Below are positions 1 through 9,470 of a DNA stretch of 64,000 nucleotides, piece after piece. Every line of letters starts with the position of its first letter. The stretch's first letter is position 1. Both the position numbers and the translations under genes were made by a program. Under the pieces are notes generated by a model. That model saw nothing but the letters and a program-made list of their open reading frames with translations. It did not search any database and was not told the origin of the DNA. This DNA is from Saprospiraceae bacterium (lineage in GTDB: Bacteria; Bacteroidota; Bacteroidia; Chitinophagales; Saprospiraceae): NCBI GenBank assembly GCA_020848695.1, contig JADLHT010000005.1:1-64000 (forward strand), read 5' to 3'.

Positions 1-2
1 AC

Positions 3-941
3 CATCAAGGATATTATCATCTTATTGGAGAAACTACTGAAGTAACAGGCAATGGAATGATTTATCTTAAGGTTGACACAACAGGTAGTGTTATTAAATC
101 CAATAAGCTTAATACAGAAGGTAAGATATATACAGGTGGTGGCTATACTTATGGCGTAATTAAGAGTATAGATGATAGAGGATATTATGTTGTTACTAAT
201 GATCATTTGCGCAAGAATAATGCTACTCTTAACATTCCTTATGTACTTCATGTATCATCAGAGCTTGATACTGTATATTGGCGTACTAGATTCCAGCATC
301 CGCTACTGTTTATTGGAGATAATTCTATGACAATAAATAATGCATGTTTACTGAATGATAGTTCAGGTATTATTACATGCGGAGCACTTGACACACCTCC
401 ATTTGCTGAGCCTAGCTATGGAAGTCTTTTTAAATGCTCACTTCAAGGAGATAGTTTATGGACAAGGCTATTACAACCCGTAGGCTGGGATAGTCTTAGA
501 GCATGGTGGTTAAGTATTGAAAGTATTCGAACAACACCTTATAATACAATAGTTGCGTGTGGTAGAGTTTCTGATGGTCAAGAGGAAGTGATTAAAGGCT
601 GGTTATTACATCTTGATTCAGAAGGATGTCTTGTGCCTGGATGCGATAAGATTGTTAATAGCGAGGATATTAAGAAGGGGTTAGTTCAGTCATTCACAAT
701 CTATCCAACATTAATTCATTCTGATAAGCTATATGTATTATCAAACGTTCAATCTGAATCTAGTTATAATCTACAATTAACAGATCTGCAAGGAAGAATT
801 ATTAAGTCCACAAAGCTTAAAGCAATCGAAGGAATCCAATACGTTCTTCCTGTCACAGAAGACATTCCTAATGGGGAGTATATATTGTCTATTACTGGAA
901 TAGACTTTAATCAATCAGAGAAGATTATTATTGCAAGATGA
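3..941 (+). CDS. T9SS type A sorting-domain secreted protein, 5' end outside window
   Basis: The reading frame is open from base 3, upstream of the first in-window ATG at 57, so this is the C-terminal part of a longer gene. The visible residues are short beta-strand repeats of the type 'IYLKVDTTGSV' and 'LFKCSLQGDSLWTR', as in beta-propeller proteins of Bacteroidota. The last ~80 residues look like a T9SS sorting domain: 'FTIYPTL', a hydrophobic strand region, 'LTDLQGRII', 'IPNGEYILSI' and a basic C-terminus. The usual YPNP motif is altered to YPTL. The protein should cross the outer membrane through T9SS; its cargo function is unknown. The gene is followed within 4 bp by a decayed relative. 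Confidence 0.8.
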   Translation, partial: HQGYYHLIGETTEVTGNGMIYLKVDTTGSVIKSNKLNTEGKIYTGGGYTYGVIKSIDDRGYYVVTNDHLRKNNATLNIPYVLHVSSELDTVYWRTRFQHPLLFIGDNSMTINNACLLNDSSGIITCGALDTPPFAEPSYGSLFKCSLQGDSLWTRLLQPVGWDSLRAWWLSIESIRTTPYNTIVACGRVSDGQEEVIKGWLLHLDSEGCLVPGCDKIVNSEDIKKGLVQSFTIYPTLIHSDKLYVLSNVQSESSYNLQLTDLQGRIIKSTKLKAIEGIQYVLPVTEDIPNGEYILSITGIDFNQSEKIIIAR

Positions 942-945
942 TTAA

Positions 946-1204
946 GTGATGAGAGTTGTGCTTTGTTATTTACTATTTAATATTTTCTACTTTATTAATG
1001 CTCAAGAGCGCAACTTCTTTAATATCGTTCCAGATAATGGTACTGTTCAAGGTCAATGTGTATTTAGTTCAATTCATAGTTACTCTAATTCATTGTTCAT
1101 CGTAGGAGATGAAGTGTTTTATCAAGACTCAAATGGTAGAAATAAAAAAGTTAGACCATATTACAAGGTTTGATTATACTGGGAAGTTACTTCATTCTAA
1201 GTGA
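946..1204 (+). pseudogene. 5' remnant of a secreted propeller-type protein
   Basis: An ATG at 946 opens 75 codons with a clear signal peptide (hydrophobic run ending 'FINAQ') and then strand-like sequence to a TGA at 1171. Sequence of the same kind continues in another frame from about 1157 ('FDYTGKLLHSK', then TGA at 1202). This suggests a frameshift near 1155 followed by loss of the rest of the gene. It lies 4 bp after the preceding T9SS gene and is probably a truncated relative of it. It could be expressed as a 75-aa peptide, but nothing supports a function. Confidence 0.55.
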
Positions 1205-1247
1205 CATATCACCACAATTATTATTGCAACTCGATAATGCTATAACC

Positions 1248-2190
1248 ATGAAAGTCTTATTACTGATATTAATGACTACTTCAATCTACAGTCAAAAAGA
1301 TCCATTTTTCCTTACCAAATTTTATTTTGAAGATGCAGTCGGAAATATGAAGGAGATTGAAATAGGCTATGACACCCTGGCTTCAAATTGTTTTCTAAAT
1401 TTAGAATTTGGAGAGGTGTTGGACAATAGTCCCATGGTTATCACATTTGATGTGAGAGCAGCAAGTGTATTAACTCTGTATGGGTTTAGTACTTGTGAAT
1501 GGCCAAAGAAATATTTATTTTAAAAAAGAATTGTAGGAAATGCATCGAGGATTATTACAAATAATTTTTGTTTAGCAGGCGCTCAATTAGTATTCTTTAT
1601 TAATGCTAAGCACCAGCCTATCAAGATCAGATGGAATGCAAAAAAATTTTGAAAGAATCAATTGCAAGAACAGTAATTGGAGTTTTTTCACACCGGACTT
1701 CACCATAAATCTTGTATTCAATCATGAGTGGATAGCACACGATCCAAAGTACAATTGCATTAAAGATGAAAGCTATACCTTCTATCTGGGAAGAGATCAA
1801 ATAGAACTTGGAGAACGACCATATCTTTTAAAACATGAAGTAATTGGACAAGGAGAAGATATCAGCTATGGCATGTCATTCTATAATGATCAGACATTCT
1901 TCTATTGTGATCCCTGATACAATGGAGTTGAAGAATCCATTGATGATCGTAATGGAATCAATTTCTATCCAAATCCGGCACGAGATCAATTGATCTTCAA
2001 TATTCCTGAGGTATATTCACAGTTGAATCTTCAGCTTCTCAATTATCAGGGAGATAAATTGTTGCAACAAGTTCTGAAGCCCGGGAACAATCTGATTCAA
2101 ATAGACCACTTTCCTCCGGGAGCATATCTGATGATTTTAAATAATGAAAAGGTCAGGCAATACGTGAAGAAGCTTATAGTAGTAAATTGA
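1248..2190 (+). pseudogene. Broken T9SS-sorted secreted protein (two stops, one frameshift)
   Basis: An ATG at 1248 starts a good signal peptide ('MKVLLLILMTTSIYSQ'). Coding-like sequence runs to TAA at 1521-1523 and continues in the same frame beyond it ('AGAQLVFFINAK'). It changes frame in a run of seven A at 1640-1646 and continues ('NFERINCKNSNWSFF') to TGA at 1915-1917. It then continues in the same frame through 'FYPNPARDQ' to 2190, a T9SS sorting domain ending 'GAYLMILNNEKVRQYVKKLIVVN'. Joined, the pieces form one ~310-residue secreted protein. Three separate lesions favour a true pseudogene; assembly or homopolymer error could explain at most the A-run. Confidence 0.7.
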
Positions 2191-2528
2191 AATTCTGCGA
2201 TTGATATGGAAATACCCGAACTGTACCATTAATGGCAAGCAATTCGGTCTTTAATGTTTTTATTACCTCATTAAACTTGATATTTATTCATCGGAAATGA
2301 GGCTGAAGGTAATATTGATATCTTTTGGTACAATGAAACTATGAATCCTAGAAAAACTTAGGCTATTTTTTAAAGTATTTTACAAGACTATTATTCCAGA
2401 AGTTGGAATACAAATCTTATCGTTATTAAGCAAGATCGGAGTCTAGACTGAAAAAATTTTTATCAAAATTTGATCGACAAAATACTCTTTTTAAGAACAA
2501 AGAATGTAATGTCTAATAAGTTTACTCG
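2191..2528. other. Intergenic, no gene seen
   Basis: This 338-bp AT-rich stretch lies between the broken T9SS gene (plus strand) and the lipoprotein gene (minus strand), so both genes point into it. I found no open frame with coding character, tRNA, strong hairpin or repeat. It may include further eroded remains of the pseudogene locus. Confidence 0.5.
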
Positions 2529-2981
2529 TTATCGAAAAGTTACATTAAATTTTCCTTCACTGATTGTAACTGGATTTTTGCCGGTATCATCATACAGTAC
2601 AAAGTTAAATGAACCTTGAGCGTTTGTGTTGGAAATGCTGTTAATTGTAACTGAACCTGCAGAGTTATTGAGAACAGAGTTAAAACTCTTACCTGAAGCT
2701 AAAGTATAGAAAGCTTCAACCTGATCTTTAGAAATATCAAAGGTTCCGGTTGTTTTAGGTTCATTTAAACTAAAGTACAAAGACACACCACCTGTCGTTA
2801 TTCCATAAATCGCATAATAACTGCTAAAATTAACTCCATATGCCAATAAGCCGGAAGCATTAAATCCGGTCCCATCAATTTTACAACTGAATCCAGGGTC
2901 TGAATTTGTATCATCTTTTCCACATGACATGAAAACATTTAGTGTAATTAACAGAAGTAAGGATAAAATTTTGTTTTTCAT
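2529..2981 (-). CDS. Small lipoprotein of unknown function
   Basis: This is a 150-aa protein with a type II signal peptide: a basic start, a hydrophobic core and the lipobox 'FMSCGKD' (Cys about residue 20), so it should be lipid-anchored in the envelope. The mature part begins with 'SCKIDGTGFNA' and is beta-strand rich, ending in 'SEGKFNVTFR'. This arrangement is typical of short Bacteroidota lipoproteins that carry a 'C-x-I-[DN]-G' opening. A TATCTTTG box on the minus strand (3020-3027) gives a ~30-nt leader. The function is unknown. Confidence 0.7.
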   Translation of the reverse strand: MKNKILSLLLLITLNVFMSCGKDDTNSDPGFSCKIDGTGFNASGLLAYGVNFSSYYAIYGITTGGVSLYFSLNEPKTTGTFDISKDQVEAFYTLASGKSFNSVLNNSAGSVTINSISNTNAQGSFNFVLYDDTGKNPVTISEGKFNVTFR

Positions 2982-3019
2982 ATAGGTATTTTTAATTATT
3001 AAAGATTATCAATAATTAT

Positions 3020-3027
3020 CAAAGATA
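3020..3027 (-). promoter_or_regulatory. -7 box (TATCTTTG) of the lipoprotein gene
   Basis: An exact match to the Bacteroidota TAnnTTTG element, read on the minus strand about 39 nt before the ATG at 2981. No convincing -33 TTTG was found. Confidence 0.5.
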
Positions 3028-3079
3028 AAATTTAATTCATTGGACTATGTAAATATTTTAAAATGCGGACTTGTTTGTA

Positions 3080-3087
3080 TATATTTG
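3080..3087 (+). promoter_or_regulatory. -7 box (TATATTTG) of the small membrane protein gene
   Basis: An exact TAnnTTTG match 19 nt before the ATG at 3107. It lies in the divergent region shared with the lipoprotein gene. Confidence 0.45.
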
Positions 3088-3106
3088 ACTCTTATAAGAC
3101 CTAGTT

Positions 3107-3514
3107 ATGAATCCATTAATCAGAAATATTCTTGCAGTAGTTATAGGACTAATAATTGGTGCAGCATTAAATAGTTTTATCGTTTTGATCAGCGAATCTG
3201 TTATTTCCCTCCCAGAAGGAGTAAATCCAAATGATGCAGAAAGCCTCAAGCAAAATATCCATTTATTTGAACCTAAACATTTCTTATTGCCCTTTCTGGC
3301 ACATGCACTTGGAACTTTAGCAGGTGCTTTTGTTGCAGTGAAAATTGGATTGTCTCATCATTTAAGACTTGCTTTACTCATTGCCGTGTTTTTTATCATC
3401 GGTGGAATCATGGCAGTAATTTTAATTCCAGCACCTGTCTGGTTTTGTATTTTGGATCTTGTTGCATCTTATTTTCCGATGGCTTATTTGGGATATAAAC
3501 TGGCTATTGAATAG
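3107..3514 (+). CDS. Small integral membrane protein, function unknown
   Basis: A 135-residue protein with four predicted membrane segments: about residues 7-30, 60-80, 87-108 and 110-130. A short polar loop (about 33-56) follows the first segment. 'AHALGTLAGAFVAVKI' in the second segment is rich in small residues, suggesting tight helix packing. I recognise no catalytic motif. It ends 96 bp before the likely asnS start, and asnS has its own promoter box, so the two need not be co-transcribed. Confidence 0.6.
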   Translation: MNPLIRNILAVVIGLIIGAALNSFIVLISESVISLPEGVNPNDAESLKQNIHLFEPKHFLLPFLAHALGTLAGAFVAVKIGLSHHLRLALLIAVFFIIGGIMAVILIPAPVWFCILDLVASYFPMAYLGYKLAIE

Positions 3515-3584
3515 AAATCAAATCCTTTGGTACTTGTTTTCGAGAGGCTTTTGGTGTCTAATACTAAAATCAATGCAAAAAATA

Positions 3585-3592
3585 TATCTTTG
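3585..3592 (+). promoter_or_regulatory. -7 box (TATCTTTG) before asnS
   Basis: An exact TAnnTTTG element. Transcription from here would begin near 3597-3600, downstream of the longest possible asnS start (TTG at 3527), and supports the GTG at 3611 as the start codon. Confidence 0.5.
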
Positions 3593-3610
3593 CGCCAAAT
3601 TTTCGATGCT

Positions 3611-5044
3611 GTGCCCAGATTAGACGTAAAGAGTATATTATCAATGGAACCAATAGGTCAGGAATTAATAATTCATGGCTGGGTAAGAAATTTCAGAAGC
3701 AATCGCTTTATTGCATTAAATGACGGGTCAAGCATTAACAATTTTCAGTTGGTCATAGACTTTGAAAAGTTTCCGGAAGAAGTTATTAAACGGATATCGG
3801 TTGGCTCATGCATAAAGGCAACCGGTAAATTAAATCCCTCATTAGGAGCCGTACAAAAGTCAGAACTGGTTGTCGATACTTTAGACATCCTTGGAGATTC
3901 AGATCCTGCTCTTTATCCATTGCAACCGAAAAAACACAGCTTAGAGTTTCTTAGAGACATAGCTCATTTGCGTTTCAGGACCAATACTTTTAGTGCAATA
4001 TTTAGAATCCGACACGCTGTTGCATTTGCCATTCATCAATTTTTCAATGACAGAGGATTTTTTTATCTCCACTCACCCATCATTACTGCATCCGATGCAG
4101 AAGGAGCTGGTGAAACTTTTCAAGTAACAACATTGAATCTTGATAAAATACCACGTACTGAAGAGGGGGAAATTGATTATAAAAAAGATTTTTTTAGCAG
4201 ACCTTCCAATCTTACTGTAAGTGGACAATTGGAGGCAGAGTTAGCAGCATTGGCATTGTCAAAAGTCTATACATTCGGTCCAACTTTTAGAGCTGAAAAC
4301 TCAAATACTCCAAGACATCTTGCAGAATTCTGGATGATAGAACCTGAAGTAGCATTCAATGACCTCAACGACAACATGGATCTTGCTGAGGATATGTTAA
4401 AGTATGTCATCCAATATATCTTAAGCAATTGTTCAGAAGATCTGAAATTTTTAAATGATCGGGATCAGGAAGAACAAAAGCAGAAACCGCAGCAAGAAAG
4501 AAATGAATTCAGCTTATTGGAGAAATTAGATTTCTGTTTAAAGAATAATTTTGAAAGAATTAGCTATACGGAAGCAATTGAGATTTTAAAAAACTCCAAT
4601 CCTAATAAAAAAGGAAAATTTCAATATCCTGTTGAAAAATGGGGAACTGATCTGCAATCTGAACACGAAAGATATCTCGTTGAAAAACATTTTAAAAAGC
4701 CGGTTATCTTATATAATTATCCTAAAGAGATTAAAGCCTTTTATATGCGACAGAATATAGATAATACTACTGTTGCTGCAATGGATATTTTATTTCCGGG
4801 AATTGGTGAAATAGTGGGAGGTTCACAAAGGGAAGAAAGATTGGAAAAATTGGAATCAAGAATGAAAGAAATGCATAGGCCCATCCAAGAAATGTATTGG
4901 TATCTGGATACCAGGAGATACGGAACCTGCCCTCATGCGGGATTTGGCTTGGGATTTGAGAGATTGATTTTATTTGTTACCGGAATGAGTAACATCAGAG
5001 ACGTAATTCCTTTTCCGAGGTATCCGGGAAACGCTGAATTTTAA
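3611..5044 (+). CDS. asnS: Asparagine--tRNA ligase
   Basis: Class IIb aminoacyl-tRNA synthetase that charges tRNA-Asn in the cytoplasm. The N-terminal OB-fold anticodon-binding domain is visible ('[21 protein letters not shown]'). The catalytic domain has motif 2 ('[21 protein letters not shown]' region) and motif 3 ('GFGLGFERL') and ends 'PRYPGNAEF'. From the GTG at 3611 the protein is 477 aa, normal for the family. The frame is open back to a TTG at 3527, but those extra 28 residues match nothing in the family and the promoter box at 3585-3592 lies inside them. ATG 3644 is a less likely alternative because it removes the start of the OB-fold. A polar, Gln-rich insertion sits in mid-catalytic domain, as in other Bacteroidota. 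Confidence 0.95.
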   Translation: MPRLDVKSILSMEPIGQELIIHGWVRNFRSNRFIALNDGSSINNFQLVIDFEKFPEEVIKRISVGSCIKATGKLNPSLGAVQKSELVVDTLDILGDSDPALYPLQPKKHSLEFLRDIAHLRFRTNTFSAIFRIRHAVAFAIHQFFNDRGFFYLHSPIITASDAEGAGETFQVTTLNLDKIPRTEEGEIDYKKDFFSRPSNLTVSGQLEAELAALALSKVYTFGPTFRAENSNTPRHLAEFWMIEPEVAFNDLNDNMDLAEDMLKYVIQYILSNCSEDLKFLNDRDQEEQKQKPQQERNEFSLLEKLDFCLKNNFERISYTEAIEILKNSNPNKKGKFQYPVEKWGTDLQSEHERYLVEKHFKKPVILYNYPKEIKAFYMRQNIDNTTVAAMDILFPGIGEIVGGSQREERLEKLESRMKEMHRPIQEMYWYLDTRRYGTCPHAGFGLGFERLILFVTGMSNIRDVIPFPRYPGNAEF

Positions 5045-5061
5045 TTATAAAAAAGTACAGT

Positions 5062-5652
5062 ATGAAATATATAAATTGGATTTTACATGCGATATCTTTA
5101 ATAGCCATTCTCTTTCTCTTCATTCAGAACGGCAAGCTGAAAAATAAATCTTCTCAGATTACTCCTGTTATTGAGAATTCAGATTTAGGAAGCAATTCTG
5201 GAAAAATTGCTTATTTTTTATCAGACACACTTTTGGGACAATTGGGATTTTTTAAAGATTCTGAAAAAGAGTTTAAAGCAAAGCAGGAACGTTTGGCTGG
5301 AGAATTAAGATCAAGAGAGAATACGCTTAAAAAAGAATTCGAAAAACTTCAAGCAAGTGCCCAGAATCTAACCCGAAAAGAACTGGAAGCAGGACAGGAG
5401 AAACTCGCCGGAATGGAAAGAGACCTGATGCAGAGAAAAGAAAAAATGGAAATGGAGTTTGCAGATGAAACAGCAGAGTTCAATGAAAAATTGCATCAGA
5501 AAATTATTTCGTATTTGCAAGAAATCAATGCGGATAAAAAGTACAGCTTTGTTTTTTCTGTACAGAGAGGCGGTAATATTTTCTATTCTGATCCTGCCAT
5601 GGATATTACAGCAATGATGGTTAAAGATCTCAATGAAAAGTATTCTAAATAA
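5062..5652 (+). CDS. OmpH/Skp-family periplasmic chaperone
   Basis: A 196-aa protein with an N-terminal hydrophobic segment (about residues 6-24) acting as signal peptide or anchor. A beta-strand follows ('GKIAYFLSDTLLG'), then a long charged coiled coil (about 75-150) rich in Glu/Lys, and a C-terminal strand region ('YSFVFSVQRGGNIFYSD'). This is the Skp architecture: a trimeric body with helical arms that hold unfolded outer-membrane proteins in the periplasm. It lies 17 bp after asnS and is probably co-transcribed. Sequence identity within the family is low, so the call rests on layout. Confidence 0.75.
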   Translation: MKYINWILHAISLIAILFLFIQNGKLKNKSSQITPVIENSDLGSNSGKIAYFLSDTLLGQLGFFKDSEKEFKAKQERLAGELRSRENTLKKEFEKLQASAQNLTRKELEAGQEKLAGMERDLMQRKEKMEMEFADETAEFNEKLHQKIISYLQEINADKKYSFVFSVQRGGNIFYSDPAMDITAMMVKDLNEKYSK

Positions 5653-5752
5653 AATGCATCTAAACTTTTAGACAAAGAGTGATTGACATTAAATCGCTTC
5701 GATACGTAAATCACAATTTAATTATTTTTGTCAAATAAGTTCCTAAACTCGG

Positions 5753-8700
5753 TTATTCAAAAATAATCTTGCAATAGGCAAAATCTCCATCATCACTATT
5801 GATGCTGACAAAATATATTCCGGGAAGAAGATCATCTTTGTGGACAATCAACCATTCCGCATTTGAACTAAATTCTCTTATCCTTTTGGAATCCATTGAA
5901 GACATCACAATTCTCAATAGCTTATTTTTAAAGGCTTCGGGTAATTCTATGAGAACTTGTTCTTTCGCAGGATTAGGAATTGAGTTTAAGAGAGCATTCG
6001 AATAAATGTCTATATTTTTTGTTAATATTTTTAATTTAACAACTGCTACATTCGTTCTTTCAGGAAGATTTTTATCAAAGTAAATATCTGCGAAATTATG
6101 AATTGCTTCTCCGGGTTCCAGACTTTTACTAGGCTCAATTGAAAATTTGAAAAATCCATGGGAATTAGCTTCATGGGTATTACTATCAGGCAAATAAATA
6201 TTGTTGAATTTAATCTTTAATAATCCGGATGAATTAATGCTATATGTATATGAATGGCTTGCTTGGAGTGGTTTAAATGTTGACCAAACAAGTCTAGTAT
6301 CAAGCTTATCCAGTATATAAATGTCATAAGCCGTATCCGTTCCTGTATTCTGAAAGTGAATCACATATTCTAATTGTTTATCTGATGATGTAAATGTTTC
6401 AGTAGAATTACCATTGATCATTACATCTTTGTAATTTGGGTCCCAGGAACCAAAGTTCTTTCCACAGGAAGATGAGCTAATTGTAGGATTGGCATAAGTT
6501 TTACACTCTTCGTTATTTGCGATAACTGATGAAACGCAATGTTCTTGACTAAGTCTTGAGTTGCATGATACATCAAAGTTATATTCAATTACAAATTCGT
6601 CACCTGGTAATATTTCAGTTATCATGTAACTGAAATTATTTCCATTAATATTTGCAGGTTGCTGTGAAGAAATAATATTATCAAATAGCGGATCCAGCTT
6701 TACTGTAATTTGAGTATTGAAGGAAGGTTTTGTCCCGTCATTTTTGATTCGGACATAAGCCTTATTGTTGTTGAAACATCTTCTCAATCTCCCCAGGATT
6801 ATTTGGGTATTTAGATCAGCGCATTTTTCAGTAAGTTGTACTAGTAAATTATTCTGATTAATAATTTGTTGAGCTTGAATATTAATATTTTTAGGAAAAT
6901 TACATTCTTTCCATACAGGAGACCTGTAGTTGACATCCAGTGAATATGTATCAGGACCAACAAATACTTTAAAGTTCCCATTCGAATCAACTATGGTAGA
7001 GTATACAAACCCCGAACCTACTGCCTTTAGTTCAAAAGGATTAGTCTTGGTTTCAGTTACAGATCTAAGGCAATCAAGATCCTCATCAATAAACACCGTA
7101 CCTTGAATTATACTTTCATCGGTTGGTAATGCTTGAGTAAATTTATATACTGGATTTCCGAAGTAACTGGCATAGAGATAATTATTCTCACCACGGTATA
7201 TATTAAAAGTTTCAAGATTTAATTTTGTAAATCCAGTGAAAGGAATCTTAATTTGTTGATTGGTGATAATATTTTTAATTAGTAAATGGTTTTTAGGATA
7301 TCCAATTAGAAATAAATTTCCATACTTATCAGCATTAAGTAAATATCGAGAACTATCAATCTTGAGATCATTATAAGTGTTAAAAAAATCAGAAGTATAT
7401 CGAATTATATAATTACTGCTATCTGACGTTTCCCATATAAATATATTATCTTTTGTAAGATAAATGTTACTATGGGTAGTTATTCCCTGCGGAAAGAATT
7501 TTGTCCAGCTAAGTCCTAAATCATCCGAGTAATAATATTCTGAAGCTGGATAGGTCTTGATCATTATAATATTTCGTTCATTAATAATAACCTTATCGTA
7601 AGGACTTTGAATTGGATTATGAAGATTTTGACCTAACAATTGCCATGTTGTTCCTTTATCTGTTGATTTAAATACCTTATCTTGATCTAGTAAAATAATA
7701 TTCTCATCTTTGTCCAAAATCATCTTGCCAATGGTATAAGCGGGCAGTGTTTTTTTGGAATATGATTTTAACTCATCGGTGCTAAGTATTATTTCTTTCA
7801 TCAGTTTATAAGCTACAGATCCATCTTTCCAAAATAATATTTCCGAGTAATCTCTATCAAGTATCTTTTTCCAATTAATCCCATCATCAAAAGATATTTG
7901 TGAATATACCGAGGTAGAACAAAAAATGTTGTCTTGTCCAAACTGTACTAAGTTGGAAATTCTTAAATCTGATAATGGCAAATCTAAATATTGAGTAGCG
8001 TTATTGCGTTGAATAAGTACAGCGGCATTATTATCCAATAAAACCAATTCATCCTTATTGGATTTGCTTATTGCCAGATTGTACACATATGTTGAGGTAT
8101 ATTTATAATTATATTCTTGAGAAATGTTCCAAGTTACTCCATTATCTGTTGATTCAAAGATTTGAGAACCAATTCCAAGAATTCTGCCATCGGACAATTC
8201 AATTAGTTTTGCAAAATTTAAATTATTACTTAAACTTAATTTGTTCCAAGTTGCTCCAAAATCTATTGAGGTCAGGATTTCATCTTTATTGTAGTCAAAT
8301 ATGGTATTTGATTTTCTATGGAAAAATAGTGAACGACAACATTTTGAATTCTTATAGTGTAAAAACTTGCCATTCGAATCTGCAAATCTCCACAAGGTTG
8401 CATCCGTACCGCTGACGCGGCGAACAAAATTATTATCTCCGCCTAAACACAATATTTCTACTGAACCCTCTGACCAACTTTGCACCTTTGTAAATGTTTT
8501 AGAATTTGTACTTATATACATTCCATCTTTGCTAGCTACATAAATTGAATTACCATTGGGTAAAAAATCAAAGTCAAAAGCGGTAAATGTGTGAGGAAAC
8601 ATGTACCAGTTATTCGTCTGTTTGTCTAACTTGTACAATCGATTATTGGTTGATAGAAATATTTCGCCTGAGGGAGATTCTTTTAAATTTTTTACATATT

Positions 8701-8935
8701 GAATAGTTCCTAAAATTGAAGCTAGTGAAATCGTAGTCCAAGTCTGTCCTAAATTTTTGGAGAGGAATAATTGATCTCTGGAAGAAAAGCAATAAATCTC
8801 CCCTTTATCTCTTGTGATTAATGAAGCAGGAATCTCAGTTCCTATCGGTCCATTTAATCGCTGCCAACTTTGAGCGAGAGAGCTATTAATCTGTGTTAAG
8901 ACTAAAGCAAGAAGGGAACAGTAAAGACTTTTCAT
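5753..8935 (-). CDS. Large T9SS-sorted Asp-box beta-propeller protein
   Basis: A 1060-aa secreted protein. Signal peptide at residues 1-21 ('MKSLYCSLLALVLTQINSSLAQ'-like). Residues ~25-600 carry repeated Asp-box motifs of the sortilin/BNR type (S-x-D-x-G-x-T-W), for example 'STDNGVTWN', 'SFDDGINWK', 'STDKGTTWQ' and 'YSDDLGLSWTK'. A Cna-B-like fold follows ('GTVFIDEDLDCL', 'DSNGNFKVFV'). Next are DUF11-like modules including 'GSWDPNYKDV' and 'YVIHFQNTGTDTAYDI', a module often found just before T9SS domains. The last ~80 residues are the sorting domain ('SIPNPAKEQVLIEL', 'LLPGIYFVSI'). It is probably exposed on the surface; the ligand is unknown. Confidence 0.85.
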   Translation of the reverse strand: MKSLYCSLLALVLTQINSSLAQSWQRLNGPIGTEIPASLITRDKGEIYCFSSRDQLFLSKNLGQTWTTISLASILGTIQYVKNLKESPSGEIFLSTNNRLYKLDKQTNNWYMFPHTFTAFDFDFLPNGNSIYVASKDGMYISTNSKTFTKVQSWSEGSVEILCLGGDNNFVRRVSGTDATLWRFADSNGKFLHYKNSKCCRSLFFHRKSNTIFDYNKDEILTSIDFGATWNKLSLSNNLNFAKLIELSDGRILGIGSQIFESTDNGVTWNISQEYNYKYTSTYVYNLAISKSNKDELVLLDNNAAVLIQRNNATQYLDLPLSDLRISNLVQFGQDNIFCSTSVYSQISFDDGINWKKILDRDYSEILFWKDGSVAYKLMKEIILSTDELKSYSKKTLPAYTIGKMILDKDENIILLDQDKVFKSTDKGTTWQLLGQNLHNPIQSPYDKVIINERNIIMIKTYPASEYYYSDDLGLSWTKFFPQGITTHSNIYLTKDNIFIWETSDSSNYIIRYTSDFFNTYNDLKIDSSRYLLNADKYGNLFLIGYPKNHLLIKNIITNQQIKIPFTGFTKLNLETFNIYRGENNYLYASYFGNPVYKFTQALPTDESIIQGTVFIDEDLDCLRSVTETKTNPFELKAVGSGFVYSTIVDSNGNFKVFVGPDTYSLDVNYRSPVWKECNFPKNINIQAQQIINQNNLLVQLTEKCADLNTQIILGRLRRCFNNNKAYVRIKNDGTKPSFNTQITVKLDPLFDNIISSQQPANINGNNFSYMITEILPGDEFVIEYNFDVSCNSRLSQEHCVSSVIANNEECKTYANPTISSSSCGKNFGSWDPNYKDVMINGNSTETFTSSDKQLEYVIHFQNTGTDTAYDIYILDKLDTRLVWSTFKPLQASHSYTYSINSSGLLKIKFNNIYLPDSNTHEANSHGFFKFSIEPSKSLEPGEAIHNFADIYFDKNLPERTNVAVVKLKILTKNIDIYSNALLNSIPNPAKEQVLIELPEAFKNKLLRIVMSSMDSKRIREFSSNAEWLIVHKDDLLPGIYFVSINSDDGDFAYCKIIFE

Positions 8936-9103
8936 ATTAAGAGTTTTATAATTAGTATTGAACTTACCAGAACCTTTATTTACTATAGCTGATTGAACGA
9001 CTAAAGTCGATAATTACAGCTGAGAATAAAAGTAAAAATAAACTATCAAATTACAGATTTGACAGTTTGGAAAAATGAGTCTAAAATAGTTGTTTACCCC
9101 ATA

Positions 9104-9133
9104 CAAATGTAGGAATATTTTATTATTTGCAAG
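9104..9133 (-). promoter_or_regulatory. Candidate promoter of the Asp-box protein gene
   Basis: On the minus strand there is a CTTG element (complement of 9130-9133), an 18-nt spacer and TACATTTG (complement of 9104-9111), which fits the Bacteroidota -33/-7 layout. It leaves a leader of ~160 nt before the ATG at 8935. Confidence 0.45.
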
Positions 9134-9470
9134 TATTCAATTGAGACAAGTTATTATTGAAGTTTAAAAGTTACTAACTACCAATTGAAGCCTATCCTAT
9201 AGATTCTAAATGATATTTTTGTTGAATTTTTGATTTTTCGCTGATTTTAATCATAGTTAGTTCCTTGCGTGAGATTTAAATTAGTTAAAATTTAAATTTG
9301 TAAATTGATAAATCAGAGACTTTTGGATTGTCGTGTGACTTTTTTATACATAATGGAATTAAAAGAAAAATAAGATAAATATTCACATTTTAAAGGGCTT
9401 ATTTTAGGGTTTCATTTTTATAAAGTTTCATTTATTTTAATATAATTCTTGATAAGATTATTTTTATAAA
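9134..9470. other. Intergenic, no gene seen
   Basis: AT-rich sequence between the Asp-box gene promoter and the 3' end of the ABC permease gene. I saw no coding frame, RNA gene, repeat or clear terminator hairpin. Confidence 0.5.

Noticed and set aside
1915..1917. In-frame TGA as selenocysteine or programmed readthrough
   Set aside because: There is no SECIS-like hairpin after it, and another stop and a frameshift lie in the same gene, so decay is simpler.
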